Positions 39,966 to 49,589 of a stretch of DNA of 64,000 nucleotides are shown piece after piece; position 1 is the stretch's first letter, and the number at the start of each line of letters is the position of its first letter. The notes below the pieces were generated by a model. That model saw only the letters and a list, made by a program, of their open reading frames with translations. It made no database searches and was not told where the DNA came from. Position numbers and translations under genes: made by a program. This DNA comes from Verrucomicrobiaceae bacterium. GTDB taxonomy: Bacteria; Verrucomicrobiota; Verrucomicrobiia; Verrucomicrobiales; Verrucomicrobiaceae. Location of the stretch: positions 18,228-82,227 of the forward strand of contig JAIXOU010000019.1 of the NCBI GenBank assembly GCA_027486585.1, in the 5' to 3' direction.

Positions 39966-41960
39966 ATGAATTTCGCCATCAAACTCCTCACCGCCCTGCT
40001 GCTCGCGCCGCTTGCGGCACTCCACGCCGCCGATCAACCCGCCAAGAAGCCCAACGTCGTCCTCTTCCTTGTCGATGACATGGGCTGGATGGACTGCGGT
40101 GCTTACGGCTCGCGGTATTACCAGACGCCGCACATGGACGCCTTCGCCAAGCAGGCGATGCGTTTCACCGATGCCTATGCGATGCCTCTGTGTTCGCCCA
40201 CGCGGGCATCCATCCTCAGCGGGCAATACACGTCCCGGCACGGGGTCACCTCCGCCGTCGGCCATACCAAGCCCGTGAAGGCCGCCTTGCCGGAACAGTC
40301 TCCGGGTAACGCGCCCTTGCTCATGCCCGAGAGCGGCAGCTACCTTGATCCGGCGCAATACACTCTCGCCGAGGCCCTGCGCGATGCTGGCTACAGGACC
40401 GCCCACATCGGCAAGTGGCATCTCGGCCTCACCGAGCCTCATTGGCCGGAGGCCCAGGGGTTCGATGTCACTTTCCACTGCCATCCCGATCCCGGACCCC
40501 CTGGCGGCTATTTCTCGCCCTACGGCGTCCTGCCCCCTGGCTCGGAGCGGCCCAAAGGGAAGAACGCCAAGTATGTGGTCGGCAACATTTCCGACGGGCC
40601 GGACGGCGAATACATCGTGGACCGGCAGGCGGCCGAGGCGGAGAAATTCATCGACGCCAACAAGGACCGCCCCTTCTTCCTCAACCTCTGGTGCTACGGC
40701 GTGCATGGTCCGTGGGGACACAAGGAGGCCTACACCGCCGAGTTCGCCAAGACCACCGCCCCCCGCGGCGTGCAGGGCAACCCCATCATGGCCTCCATGC
40801 TCCGCAGCGTGGACGAGTGCTTCGGGCGCATTCTGGCCAAGCTCGACGCCCTTGGCCTGGCGGAGAACACCATCGTCATCTTCACCTCCGACAACGGCGG
40901 CAACGATCACAGCAACAGCGGCGAGGACGCCAAGGCCCAGAAGCGCAAGGCCGACGACCCGATGTTGCGGGACTGGCGCAAATGGGCGGGAGACAAGCCG
41001 CCCACCAGCAACGCACCGCTCCGCAGCGGCAAAGGCAGGCTGTATGAAGGCGGCACCCGCGTGCCGCTGATGGTGCGCTGGCCCGGCAAAATCGCGCCCG
41101 CCGCCGCCAGCGATGCCATCGTGGGATGCTACGACATCTATCCCACCATCCTGGACCTGACCGGCCTCCCTTTGCCCCCGCAGCAGAAGATCGACGGCGT
41201 TTCCTACGCGCCCGTGCTGCGGGGCACCGGGACCTTGCAGCGAGACGCCTACTTCATCTGGTTCCCGCATCTCGTCCCCGGCGTCAGCGTGCGGCAGGGG
41301 GATTGGAAGCTGATCCGCCGGTTCACCGAGCGCCCCGGCGATTACGAGGGCGTGCATGAACTCTTCAACCTCAAGGATGACCTCGGCGAAACGAAGAACC
41401 TCGCCACGCAGATGCTGGAGAAAGTGAAAGCGCTCGATGCCTTGATCGATGACTTCGTCCGCGACACCGGGGCACTCTACCCCAAGCCCAATCCCGCCTA
41501 CAAACCGCGCGCCGCAAAGCCGCAACCGTCCGGACCCAAGCCGGGCGCTGATCCGGCGGCGGGACTCGTCCCGAAATTCTGCAAGCTCATCGTCGCCGAC
41601 GGGGCCGCGCGCGTCGAAGCCGATGGCCGCACGCCCTTCCTCGGCACCGCGCAGATCGAGACCAAAGGCCCCATCACCCTGAAACTTCGCGCCCGCAGCG
41701 CCAAGGGCGGACCCGGCAAGGTGCAATGGGTCACTCAAGACCAAACCGAATTCCCCGCCACCGGCCAAACGGTGGCGTTCACTCTCGGCGCAGGCGACGA
41801 ATGGCAGGACATCACCATGGACATCCCCCTGACCTGTGACCTGCGCATCCTCCGACTCTATCTTCCCGCCGACCAATCTCCAGTCGAGATCGCCTCCATC
41901 CAATACACCGGCAAGAACGCCAAACCCAAAACCTGGAATTTTACCTCGGAGAAAAAATGA
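39966..41960 (+). CDS. Exported S1-family sulfatase with C-terminal beta domain
   Basis: The start at 39966 gives a clean signal peptide (KLLTALLLAPLAALHAADQ) and 664 residues. Metal-binding Asp37-Asp38 lie in VVLFLVDDMGWMD. The formylglycine motif C-x-P-x-R is LCSPTRAS with Cys76, needing a formylglycine-generating enzyme not seen in the window. Other sulfatase blocks are IGKWHLG and FTSDNGGNDH with RSGKGRLYEGGTRVPLMVRWPG. The last 130 or so residues (GLVPKFCKLIVADGAARVEA...) form an additional beta-rich domain. It removes sulfate esters from a glycan; the site is unknown. The sialidase-like gene overlaps its stop (ATGA). Confidence 0.93.
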   Translation: MNFAIKLLTALLLAPLAALHAADQPAKKPNVVLFLVDDMGWMDCGAYGSRYYQTPHMDAFAKQAMRFTDAYAMPLCSPTRASILSGQYTSRHGVTSAVGHTKPVKAALPEQSPGNAPLLMPESGSYLDPAQYTLAEALRDAGYRTAHIGKWHLGLTEPHWPEAQGFDVTFHCHPDPGPPGGYFSPYGVLPPGSERPKGKNAKYVVGNISDGPDGEYIVDRQAAEAEKFIDANKDRPFFLNLWCYGVHGPWGHKEAYTAEFAKTTAPRGVQGNPIMASMLRSVDECFGRILAKLDALGLAENTIVIFTSDNGGNDHSNSGEDAKAQKRKADDPMLRDWRKWAGDKPPTSNAPLRSGKGRLYEGGTRVPLMVRWPGKIAPAAASDAIVGCYDIYPTILDLTGLPLPPQQKIDGVSYAPVLRGTGTLQRDAYFIWFPHLVPGVSVRQGDWKLIRRFTERPGDYEGVHELFNLKDDLGETKNLATQMLEKVKALDALIDDFVRDTGALYPKPNPAYKPRAAKPQPSGPKPGADPAAGLVPKFCKLIVADGAARVEADGRTPFLGTAQIETKGPITLKLRARSAKGGPGKVQWVTQDQTEFPATGQTVAFTLGAGDEWQDITMDIPLTCDLRILRLYLPADQSPVEIASIQYTGKNAKPKTWNFTSEKK

Positions 41961-43180
41961 AACACACCCTCACACTCTTGACCGCCCTGCTGCTGGCGCC
42001 GCTGGCAGCGATACATGCCGCCGACAAAACCGAAAAGCCAGGAATTGCCAAGTTTGAAGGGATTGATCCAAACGAGGGCACGGCAGCCACCTCGAAGGAT
42101 ACACCGCCGAGGCTGATCCCCAATCCCGGAAGCACCAAGGACTACGCTCGCGTGAAACGCACCTGCACGGGCGTGCCCAGCATCGCGGTTTCGCGCGGCG
42201 GACGAATCTGGGCCATGTGGTATTCCGGCACCACGCCGGGCGAGATCATCGAACGCTGCCCGAACGCTTATGTCGTCGTCAGCACCAGCGGCGATGGCGG
42301 CAGAACCTGGAAGGAAGTGCTGGCCATTGATCCCGATGGCGCGGGGCCGCTCAAGGCCTTCGACCCGCAGCCATGGGTTGACCCTGATGGGAAGCTCTGG
42401 ATCATCTGGCATCACACCGGTGTCAAACACGCCTGGGCCATCACCGCCGACGATGTGGAGAGGGAAAATCCTAGTTGGTCCGAACCGCGCCAGATCGCCA
42501 AAGGCGTGATGATGAACAAGCCCGCACTCCTTTCCAACGGCGATTGGCTGCTTCCAGTCTGCGACAGAAAAACGGAAAAGATCAGCGTGATCCAGTCGCT
42601 CGTTTCGCGCGACAGAGGCAAGACCTTCACCGTGAAAGGAGCGTTCGAGGTGAGCTACGACCTCAAGCCCTTCGAACCCATGCTCATCGAGCGCAAGGAC
42701 GGCTCGCTCTGGATGCTTGTGCGCACCGCGCAGGGCATCGGCGAAAGCGTCTCCACTGATGGTGGCACGAGTTGGAGTCCGTTGAAGACCCAGGCGATCA
42801 AGCATACGGCCGCCCGTTTCTTCATCACCCGGCTTCAGTCGGGCAGTCTGCTGCTGGTGAAGCATTCGGGGATCGACGTGGACCCCGCATCGGTCGGCAA
42901 GCTGCAGCGGCGCGACCTCACCGCCTTCATCTCCAAGGACGACGGCAAAACCTGGTCCGGCGGCCTCGTCATCGACGACCGCATCGGCTGCTCCTACCCG
43001 GACGGCCAGCAAACCGCCGACGGCACCATTCATCTCATCTGGGACTTCATGCGCTCCCAGAGCCAGGAGATCGTCATGACAACTTTCCGCGAGGAAGACG
43101 TCCTCGCCACCTCTGCTGAAACCATCGCCCGCGTGAAATCAAACCGTCGCCTTGTGAGTAAAGGAGGCACACCTGAATGA
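41957..43180 (+). CDS. Exported BNR-repeat sialidase-like protein
   Basis: The 407-residue protein has a signal peptide (TLLTALLLAPLAAIHAAD) and a six-blade propeller with Asp-boxes: STSGDGGRTWKEV, STDGGTSWSPL and SKDDGKTWSGG. Early Arg and Trp residues (VPSIAVSRGGRIWAMWYSG) match BNR sialidase-like proteins. A complete catalytic set (Arg triad, Tyr/Glu pair) is not certain by eye, so another exo-glycosidase role is possible. It overlaps both neighbouring sulfatase genes by 4 bp, so the three are one coupled unit, and a sialate O-acetylesterase lies 6 kb downstream. Confidence 0.8.
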   Translation: MKHTLTLLTALLLAPLAAIHAADKTEKPGIAKFEGIDPNEGTAATSKDTPPRLIPNPGSTKDYARVKRTCTGVPSIAVSRGGRIWAMWYSGTTPGEIIERCPNAYVVVSTSGDGGRTWKEVLAIDPDGAGPLKAFDPQPWVDPDGKLWIIWHHTGVKHAWAITADDVERENPSWSEPRQIAKGVMMNKPALLSNGDWLLPVCDRKTEKISVIQSLVSRDRGKTFTVKGAFEVSYDLKPFEPMLIERKDGSLWMLVRTAQGIGESVSTDGGTSWSPLKTQAIKHTAARFFITRLQSGSLLLVKHSGIDVDPASVGKLQRRDLTAFISKDDGKTWSGGLVIDDRIGCSYPDGQQTADGTIHLIWDFMRSQSQEIVMTTFREEDVLATSAETIARVKSNRRLVSKGGTPE

Positions 43181-44559
43181 GAACAACCACACTCAAACTC
43201 CTCACCGCCCTGCTGCTCGCGCCACTGGGGACACTCCACGCTGCCCAAGCGAGCAAGCCCAATATCATCGTCATCCTCGCTGATGACATGGGCTATGCCG
43301 ATGCGGGATTCAACGGCTGCAAAGACATCCCCACGCCGCATCTCGACTCCATGGCGAAGAAGGGCATCCGGTTTTCGGCTGGTTATGTCACTGCTCCGCA
43401 GTGTGCGCCGTCGCGTGCGGGGCTTTTGATGGGCGTGGATCAGAACCGCATCGGGTGCGAGAACAACAACGTCACTGACATCGCCGGACTCAGCGAGGGT
43501 GCCACGATTGCCGACCGCATGCGTGCCACAGGCTACCGCACCGGCATGGTGGGCAAGTGGCATCTGGGAACCAATCCGGGCCAACAGCCGCTGGATCGCG
43601 GGTTCGACGAGTATTTCGGCTTCCTGCGCGGCAGCAGTTGGTATCTCCCGCAGGCTGGCCAAAAGAGCATCGGGCAGATCCTCGAAGGCCGGACGCTCGT
43701 GCCCGTGGGTGGCTATCTCACCGATGCGTTTGGCGAGCGGGCGGTTCGCTTCATTACCGAGAACCATGCGAAGCCTTTCTTTCTCTACGTCGCCTTCAAT
43801 GCCCCGCACTCACCTTATGAAGCCCCGGCGGAGGAGATCGCGAAGTTCGCCCACATCACCGACACCCAACGCCGCACTTACGCCGCGATGGTTGCCGTCA
43901 TGGACCGCAACATCGGGCACATGCTGGCCGCGCTGAAGTCTGCGCATGTTGAGCAGAACACGCTCGTCGTCTTCCTCAGCGACAACGGCGGTCCCGGCGA
44001 TGGATACTCGAACAACAAGCCCCTGCGCGGCTGGAAGGGCGAGACCTTTGAAGGCGGCATCCGTGTGCCCTTTGTCATGCAGTGGCCCGGCACCATCAAA
44101 CCCGGCCAGACCGTGGATATGCCGGTGTCGTCGCTCGATCTGTTGCCCACCGCTCTTGCCGCCGCAGGTCAGCCCATACCTGCGCCACTCGAAGGCCAAA
44201 GCCTCCTGCCCGCGCTGCGTGGAGAAGCGCCATTTCCCGCACGCACTCTCGCGTGGCGCTTCGTCTTCGGCCCCGCCGTCGCCAAGTCCCCGTGGGCCAT
44301 CCGCGATGGCAACTGGAAGCTCGTTCAAGGAAGCGCCGCTTCCTCCGAGGTGCAGCTCTTCGACCTGAGCAAGGATGCCAGTGAAGCCAACGATCTCTCG
44401 ACCGCACGCACCGACATCCGAGAGCGCCTCCAAAAAGCCCACGACACCTGGGTCGCCTCCATGCCCGCGCCCTACACCCGCGTGAGCAGCGACAAAGTGC
44501 TAGACTTCATCAAAGTCAAACAAGCGGGGCGTGCAAAGGCACCCGAGAAGAGCAAATGA
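43177..44559 (+). CDS. Exported S1-family sulfatase
   Basis: The 460-residue sulfatase has a signal peptide (LKLLTALLLAPLGTLHAA). Metal-binding Asps are in IIVILADDMGYADAG. The formylglycine motif is QCAPSRAG with Cys76, the same residue number as in the first sulfatase. Further blocks are MVGKWHLG, VFLSDNGGPGDG and KGETFEGGIRVPFVMQWPG. It lacks the extra C-terminal domain of the 39966 gene. Translation is coupled to the sialidase-like gene upstream. Two sulfatases with different lengths around one exo-glycosidase suggest stepwise desulfation of one glycan. Confidence 0.93.
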   Translation: MRTTTLKLLTALLLAPLGTLHAAQASKPNIIVILADDMGYADAGFNGCKDIPTPHLDSMAKKGIRFSAGYVTAPQCAPSRAGLLMGVDQNRIGCENNNVTDIAGLSEGATIADRMRATGYRTGMVGKWHLGTNPGQQPLDRGFDEYFGFLRGSSWYLPQAGQKSIGQILEGRTLVPVGGYLTDAFGERAVRFITENHAKPFFLYVAFNAPHSPYEAPAEEIAKFAHITDTQRRTYAAMVAVMDRNIGHMLAALKSAHVEQNTLVVFLSDNGGPGDGYSNNKPLRGWKGETFEGGIRVPFVMQWPGTIKPGQTVDMPVSSLDLLPTALAAAGQPIPAPLEGQSLLPALRGEAPFPARTLAWRFVFGPAVAKSPWAIRDGNWKLVQGSAASSEVQLFDLSKDASEANDLSTARTDIRERLQKAHDTWVASMPAPYTRVSSDKVLDFIKVKQAGRAKAPEKSK

Positions 44560-44603
44560 AATCCGAGATGCTTCACAAAGACAAAAAGATCAAAGACCAA
44601 AAC

Positions 44604-47600
44604 ATGACGACGCGAATCCGCCTTTTTCACCTCTCTTATTTCTGTCTTCTCCTCACCTCGCTGCCCGCTGCAGCGGAGACGAAGCGGGCGGGTGGCGATG
44701 CTTTGGATTTGCCGGAGCCGATGAAGCGGCCGGTGAAATACTTTGGCGACGTTCATCCGGTGCTCGCAGTGCATTGTGTGTCGTGCCACGGGCCGGACAA
44801 GCAGAAAGGCGGACTGCGGCTCGACTCGCGCGAGATGGCGCTGATGGGCGGCAGTGGCTATGGACCGGCGATTGTTCCGGGGAAGAGCGCGGAGAGTCCG
44901 CTGATCCTTTTCATGGCGCATCTGGAGCCCGAGATGGAGATGCCGCCGAAGAAGGATCCGCTGCCGGACTCGACGATAGCGGTCTTGCGCGCCTGGATCG
45001 ATCAGGGCGCTGTGTGGCCTGGGAAAGGTCTGGATCCCAATCAAAAAGTCCTCGGAAATCAGCCGCTATTTTTCGAGAAGGCGGTCACGCATTGGTCTTT
45101 TCAGCCGGTAGTGAAAGCGACGGTGGAATCGCTGCAGAAGGGGCCCGCGACGATTGATGCGCTCGTCGATGCCCGTCGAAAGGAAAAGGTCATCACCGCC
45201 TCGCCGCGCGCGGATGCTCCGACGCTTTTGAAGAGGCTGCATTTCGATCTCACTGGGCTGCCGCCAAATGATACGGAAATGAAAACCTTTGTCGCGGCTT
45301 TTGCCAACGATGCCGATGCGGCCATCGCGGCAAAGGTCGATGAACTGCTCGCTTCACCGCATTTCGGCGAACGCTGGGGGCGTTACTGGCTGGACATCGC
45401 GCGCTATGCTGACACGCAGGATTTCTTCCCGACAGTGGATCTCCGCTACCCTTTCGCCTGGACTTACCGCGACTATGTGATCGGGGCCTTCAACGAAGAC
45501 AAACCCTACGGTCAGTTCATCCGCGAGCAGATCGCGGCGGATTTGCTGGACTTGAAGGCGGATGATCCTGCGTTGGCAGCGCTGGGTTTTCTCACGGTCG
45601 GGCCGCGCTTTTTGCGGCGCACCGAGGAGCAGATCAATGACCGGATCGACGTGGTGACCCGTGGCCTGATGGGGCTGACGGTGGTTTGTGCCCGCTGTCA
45701 TGATCACAAATACGACCCCATCCCGACGGCCGATTTTTATGCGCTGCACGGCATCTTTAGCAGCTCGGAGATTCCTGAGAAACTGCCGGAAATCACGCTC
45801 ACTTCCGCCAAGGTGGATGCCAAAGTTCATGCCGACTACGAGGCGAAAAAAGCCAAGGCCCTGAAGGCTGTCGCTGATCTCACCGCGGGTCTGCGCACCA
45901 AGGCGATCAACGATGTGAAAGGAAAGCCGGAGGCTTATTTCGATGCCCTGTGCCGATTGGAATTCGATAAGAAAGTGATGTCCCGAGTCCTCACCGATAC
46001 CAAGCTTTCGGAAGTGGCGCTCGACCCGCTGGTTCAGCAATGGAAGGCATGGATGAAGTCGCCGGACGCACTCCAGGACGCCGTGCTCGGGCCACTGGCA
46101 AAAGTCGCCGCCGCTCCTGCCGCCCAACAGGCTGCGCTGCTCAAAACCCTGTTAACGAGCGGCCAAGCGCCGGAGACGAAGCCCCAGATTCATCCATTGG
46201 TGCTAAAGGTCATCCAGGAGAAGAAGCCCGACAGCCTGGCTGCGCTGGTGCGTGCTTATGGGTCGGTTCTGGCTGCGGCAGGCAAGCTGCCCAAGGCTGC
46301 CGGCGGACCGCTGCTCAATGCGTTCCTGAAAAAAGACAGCCTTCTGGATCTCCAAGTGGCGGATGTGGAGAGGGTGGCCCGCCCTTCGGTCGAGTCCCGT
46401 AAAGACTACGCCAAAGTGGACCCAGCAGTCGCGGAGGTGGAAGCCACGCACCCAGGTGCGCCGACTCGCGCGATGGTGATGAATGAAAAGGCCAAGATGG
46501 TCAAGCCGGTGATCTTTGTTCGCGGTGATCCAGCGAGACGGGGCGATGCCGTGGACCGGCGCTTCCTCGAAGTGTTGGAGCCCAAGAAAACGCCGTTTCC
46601 CGAAGCGCAGAGCGGTCGGCGAGAACTGGCCGAACGCATCAGCAGCCCGACCAATCCACTGACGCCGCGAGTGTGGGCGAATCAGGTGTGGCGTCATCTC
46701 CTCGGCCAGGCGCTGGTGAAATCCACGGGCGACTTCGGTTTGCAGTCGGAGCCGCCGAGTCATCCGCAGTTGTTGGATTGGCTGGCCTCCTCCCTCACGC
46801 AGCGGAACGGGTCCACCAAACAAATCGTGCGGGACATCGTGCTGAGCGCCACCTACCAGCAGACCAGCACGAACCGCCCCGATGCAGCCAAGATTGACAC
46901 CGAAAACACGCTGCTCTGGCGCGCAAACCGCCGTCGCCTCGACTTCGAGGCAATGCGCGATGCGATGCTCGCCACCAGCGGCCTGCTCGATCCCGCCATT
47001 GGCGGACGCGCCGTGAATCTCTCCACCACGCCTTTCACCGGGCGCCGCACCATCTATGGCTTCGTTGATCGCACGAATATCGATCCGCTGTTCACGACCT
47101 TCGATTTTCCCTCGCCGGACATCTCCAACACCCAGCGCAGCGAGACGCTCGTACCGCAGCAGGCACTCTTCGCGCTGAACGATGGCTTCATCATCGAACA
47201 AGCCCGGAAGCTGGCGGCAGACGCGGAGAAAGCGGCTGCCAAAACTCCTGGAGATAAGTTGATCACGGCAACGCGTGAGCTTTATCGCCGGGTGTATCAG
47301 CGCGTCCCGCTGTCCGAAGAAGAATCGCTGGCCCGGAGTCTCCTCGCCGATGCCCCGACGCCGGAAAGTATAACGCTTTCGGGCTCCTGGCAGCAGGGAT
47401 TTGGCAGTGCTGATCCCGTTGTGGCAAGAAGCGCGGCTTTTTCGGCTCTGCCGTATTTTGATGCAACCACTAAGCGCTACCAGGGAGCGCGTTTGTTTCC
47501 GGACAAGGAGCACGGCTTCGTCAGTCTGAACGCGAGTGGAGGTCATCCAGGATCTGGGCTCGAGAAAGCAGCCATCCGTCGCTGGATTGCACCGCGTGCC

Positions 47601-47999
47601 GGAGAGTTTGGCATCGGTGGCGAGATTTCCGTTGGAGCCAAGGGCAGCGGCGATGGGATTCGCGCCCGCGTCATCTCATCACGCTCAGGGCAGATCGGCG
47701 AATGGATCGTGGATCGTTCAAACGGGGTTTCTGCGCCGACCACGCTTTCAAAAGTGACCGTCAAAGCAGGAGAGATCCTGGACTTCACGGTGGATTGCCG
47801 CGAGAACACCACGTCCGATGGCTTTCGCTGGGTGCCGACAATCCGGCTGCTCGTGATGCCGGAGAAAGCACCGAAAGACATGCAAACCGTCTGGGACTCG
47901 CAGGCGGATTTCAAAACGCCGCCGCCGCCGAAACTCACTCCTTTGGAACAAATGGCTCAGGCCCTCATCATCACCAACGAGTTCATGTTCATCGACTAA
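44604..47999 (+). CDS. PSCyt1-DUF1549-DUF1553 cytochrome-type protein (PSD1 family), copy 4
   Basis: I prefer the ATG at 44604 (1131 residues) because it gives a good signal peptide (about 1-24, FCLLLTSLPAAAE). The ATG at 44556 overlaps the sulfatase stop (ATGA) and would add 16 charged residues. Haem c motifs are CVSCH (Cys58-His62) and CARCHDHKYDPI. DUF1549 and DUF1553 are both complete. Near the C-terminus (about 905-1100) a long insert, GSWQQGFGSADP ... RWIAPRAGEFGIGGEISV ... RVISSRSGQIGEW, looks like a carbohydrate-binding beta-sandwich placed before the final EFMFID tail. The DUF1501 partner follows after 27 bp. Confidence 0.92.
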   Translation: MTTRIRLFHLSYFCLLLTSLPAAAETKRAGGDALDLPEPMKRPVKYFGDVHPVLAVHCVSCHGPDKQKGGLRLDSREMALMGGSGYGPAIVPGKSAESPLILFMAHLEPEMEMPPKKDPLPDSTIAVLRAWIDQGAVWPGKGLDPNQKVLGNQPLFFEKAVTHWSFQPVVKATVESLQKGPATIDALVDARRKEKVITASPRADAPTLLKRLHFDLTGLPPNDTEMKTFVAAFANDADAAIAAKVDELLASPHFGERWGRYWLDIARYADTQDFFPTVDLRYPFAWTYRDYVIGAFNEDKPYGQFIREQIAADLLDLKADDPALAALGFLTVGPRFLRRTEEQINDRIDVVTRGLMGLTVVCARCHDHKYDPIPTADFYALHGIFSSSEIPEKLPEITLTSAKVDAKVHADYEAKKAKALKAVADLTAGLRTKAINDVKGKPEAYFDALCRLEFDKKVMSRVLTDTKLSEVALDPLVQQWKAWMKSPDALQDAVLGPLAKVAAAPAAQQAALLKTLLTSGQAPETKPQIHPLVLKVIQEKKPDSLAALVRAYGSVLAAAGKLPKAAGGPLLNAFLKKDSLLDLQVADVERVARPSVESRKDYAKVDPAVAEVEATHPGAPTRAMVMNEKAKMVKPVIFVRGDPARRGDAVDRRFLEVLEPKKTPFPEAQSGRRELAERISSPTNPLTPRVWANQVWRHLLGQALVKSTGDFGLQSEPPSHPQLLDWLASSLTQRNGSTKQIVRDIVLSATYQQTSTNRPDAAKIDTENTLLWRANRRRLDFEAMRDAMLATSGLLDPAIGGRAVNLSTTPFTGRRTIYGFVDRTNIDPLFTTFDFPSPDISNTQRSETLVPQQALFALNDGFIIEQARKLAADAEKAAAKTPGDKLITATRELYRRVYQRVPLSEEESLARSLLADAPTPESITLSGSWQQGFGSADPVVARSAAFSALPYFDATTKRYQGARLFPDKEHGFVSLNASGGHPGSGLEKAAIRRWIAPRAGEFGIGGEISVGAKGSGDGIRARVISSRSGQIGEWIVDRSNGVSAPTTLSKVTVKAGEILDFTVDCRENTTSDGFRWVPTIRLLVMPEKAPKDMQTVWDSQADFKTPPPPKLTPLEQMAQALIITNEFMFID

Positions 48000-48000
48000 A

Positions 48001-48024
48001 CCACCTCTCCACCTCTCCACCTCC
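48001..48024. repeat. Three 8-bp pyrimidine units before DUF1501 copy 4
   Basis: CCACCTCT, CCACCTCT and CCACCTCC follow directly after the PSD1 stop and end 2 bp before the DUF1501 ATG. The 8-bp period equals that of the hairpin upstream of the GH32 gene, but only one arm is present here. Confidence 0.6.
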
Positions 48025-48026
48025 TC

Positions 48027-49442
48027 ATGAATCCCCCACTACTCTCCCGCCGCGAAGCGCTCAGCCGCGCAGGATTCGGCCTCGGCAGTCTCGCTTTGGC
48101 TGGCCTGCTCAATGACATGGGCCTCACCCAGGCCAATGCCGCAAACCTTTCGCCACTCTCGGGGCGGCAGCCGCAGTTCCCCGGCAAGGCGAAGCGCGTC
48201 ATCCATCTCTTCATGAACGGTGGACCGTCGCAGATGGACACCTTCGACCCGAAACCCAAGCTCAATGCCCTGCACGGCAAGTCGCTGCCCATCGCCAAAG
48301 ATTTGAGCAAGGACAAACGCCTCAGTGGCGCGGCCCTCGGGTCGAAGTTCAAGTTCAGCAAACACGGCCAGAGCGGCATCGAGATCAGCGAGCTTTTCCC
48401 CCATGTGGCCAAACACGCCGACGATCTCTGCGTGGTGCGCTCCATGTTCAGCGACGTGCCCAATCACGAGTCCGCGCTGATGATGATGAACACGGGCAAT
48501 CTCACGTTGCCGCGCCCCAGTGTCGGTTCATGGACTCTCTACGGCCTAGGCACGGAGAATCAAAGCCTGCCTGGTTTCGTCGTCATGTGTCCCGGCGGAC
48601 TGCCCGTGGCCCAAAGCTCGAATTGGCGCAGTGCCTTCCTGCCCGGCATCTATCAGGGCGTCCACATCGACACCAAGGAGACGCAGGCGGACCGCCTCAT
48701 TTCCAATCTGCGCAACACCGCCATCCTTCCCGGACAGCAGCGCCGCCAGCTCGGCTACGTCCAGCAGCTTAACGAACTGCACCGCAAGCCGCGCGCCGGC
48801 GATCCGCAGTTGGAAGCTCGCATCCAGTCGCTCGAACTCGGCTTCCGCATGCAGACCGAGGCCACCGATGCCTTTGACGTCACGAAAGAGCCGCAATCCA
48901 TTCGCGAGATGTATGGCGACACCCTGCAGGGCCGCCAAATGCTCATGGCGCGCCGCCTCGCCGAGCGCGGCGTGCGCTACGTGCAGGTCTGGCACGGAGC
49001 CGGCCAACCCTGGGATAGCCACAACAGCATCGAAGAAGCCCATCAGCGCCTCGCCACCGAATGCGATCAACCCATCGCCGCGCTCCTCCAGGACCTCAAA
49101 GATCGCGGGATGCTGGAAGACACACTCGTCATCTGGGGTGGCGAATTTGGTCGCACCCCGACCGCGCAAATGCCGCTCACGCCCAAAGTGGGCCGCGATC
49201 ATCACAACGACGGCTTTAGCATCTGGATGGCCGGAGGCGGCGTCAAAGGCGGGCACATCCACGGTGCCACCGACGACATCGGCCTCAGCGTCGCCGAAGG
49301 AAAAGTCCACGTCCACGACCTCCACGCCACCATCCTCCACCTGCTCGGATTCAACCACGAAACCCTCACCTACCGCTACGCCGGCCGCGACTTCCGCCTG
49401 ACCGATGTCGAAGGCGAAGTGGTGAAGGCGCTGCTCGCCTAA
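48027..49442 (+). CDS. DUF1501 family protein, copy 4
   Basis: The 471-residue protein has a Tat motif (LSRREALSRAGFGLGSLALAG). DUF1501 blocks are AKRVIHLFMNGGPSQMDTFDPKP, VVRSMFSDVPNHESALMM, VRYVQVWHGAGQPWDSH and LVIWGGEFGRTPTAQ. The C-terminal tail GRDFRLTDVEGEVVKALLA is conserved. It is the partner of PSD1 copy 4. It sits inside the sulfatase/sialidase island, tying the PSD1/DUF1501 system to glycan breakdown. Confidence 0.93.
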   Translation: MNPPLLSRREALSRAGFGLGSLALAGLLNDMGLTQANAANLSPLSGRQPQFPGKAKRVIHLFMNGGPSQMDTFDPKPKLNALHGKSLPIAKDLSKDKRLSGAALGSKFKFSKHGQSGIEISELFPHVAKHADDLCVVRSMFSDVPNHESALMMMNTGNLTLPRPSVGSWTLYGLGTENQSLPGFVVMCPGGLPVAQSSNWRSAFLPGIYQGVHIDTKETQADRLISNLRNTAILPGQQRRQLGYVQQLNELHRKPRAGDPQLEARIQSLELGFRMQTEATDAFDVTKEPQSIREMYGDTLQGRQMLMARRLAERGVRYVQVWHGAGQPWDSHNSIEEAHQRLATECDQPIAALLQDLKDRGMLEDTLVIWGGEFGRTPTAQMPLTPKVGRDHHNDGFSIWMAGGGVKGGHIHGATDDIGLSVAEGKVHVHDLHATILHLLGFNHETLTYRYAGRDFRLTDVEGEVVKALLA

Positions 49443-49589
49443 CCCCAGCGACGACTCTTGTGAGGAAGTTAGCGTCACGACTTCGTTGAGGACTTGTCTG
49501 AACCGCTCGTGGTGAATCTGGCTTTTCTCCGGTCAAAAAGCTGCATGTTCTTGATAGGGCGGACGTTCAAACAAACTCCTGTGATTCAA

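Noticed and set aside
39957..41903. 648-codon open frame on the minus strand opposite the first sulfatase
   Set aside because: It is an antisense shadow produced by the GC-rich codon use of the sulfatase; its translation is low-complexity and has no domain, while the + strand frame has all sulfatase motifs.
41957..43180. Firm call as an active sialidase
   Set aside because: Asp-boxes are clear, but the catalytic Arg triad and Tyr/Glu pair could not be confirmed by eye, so it is called sialidase-like.
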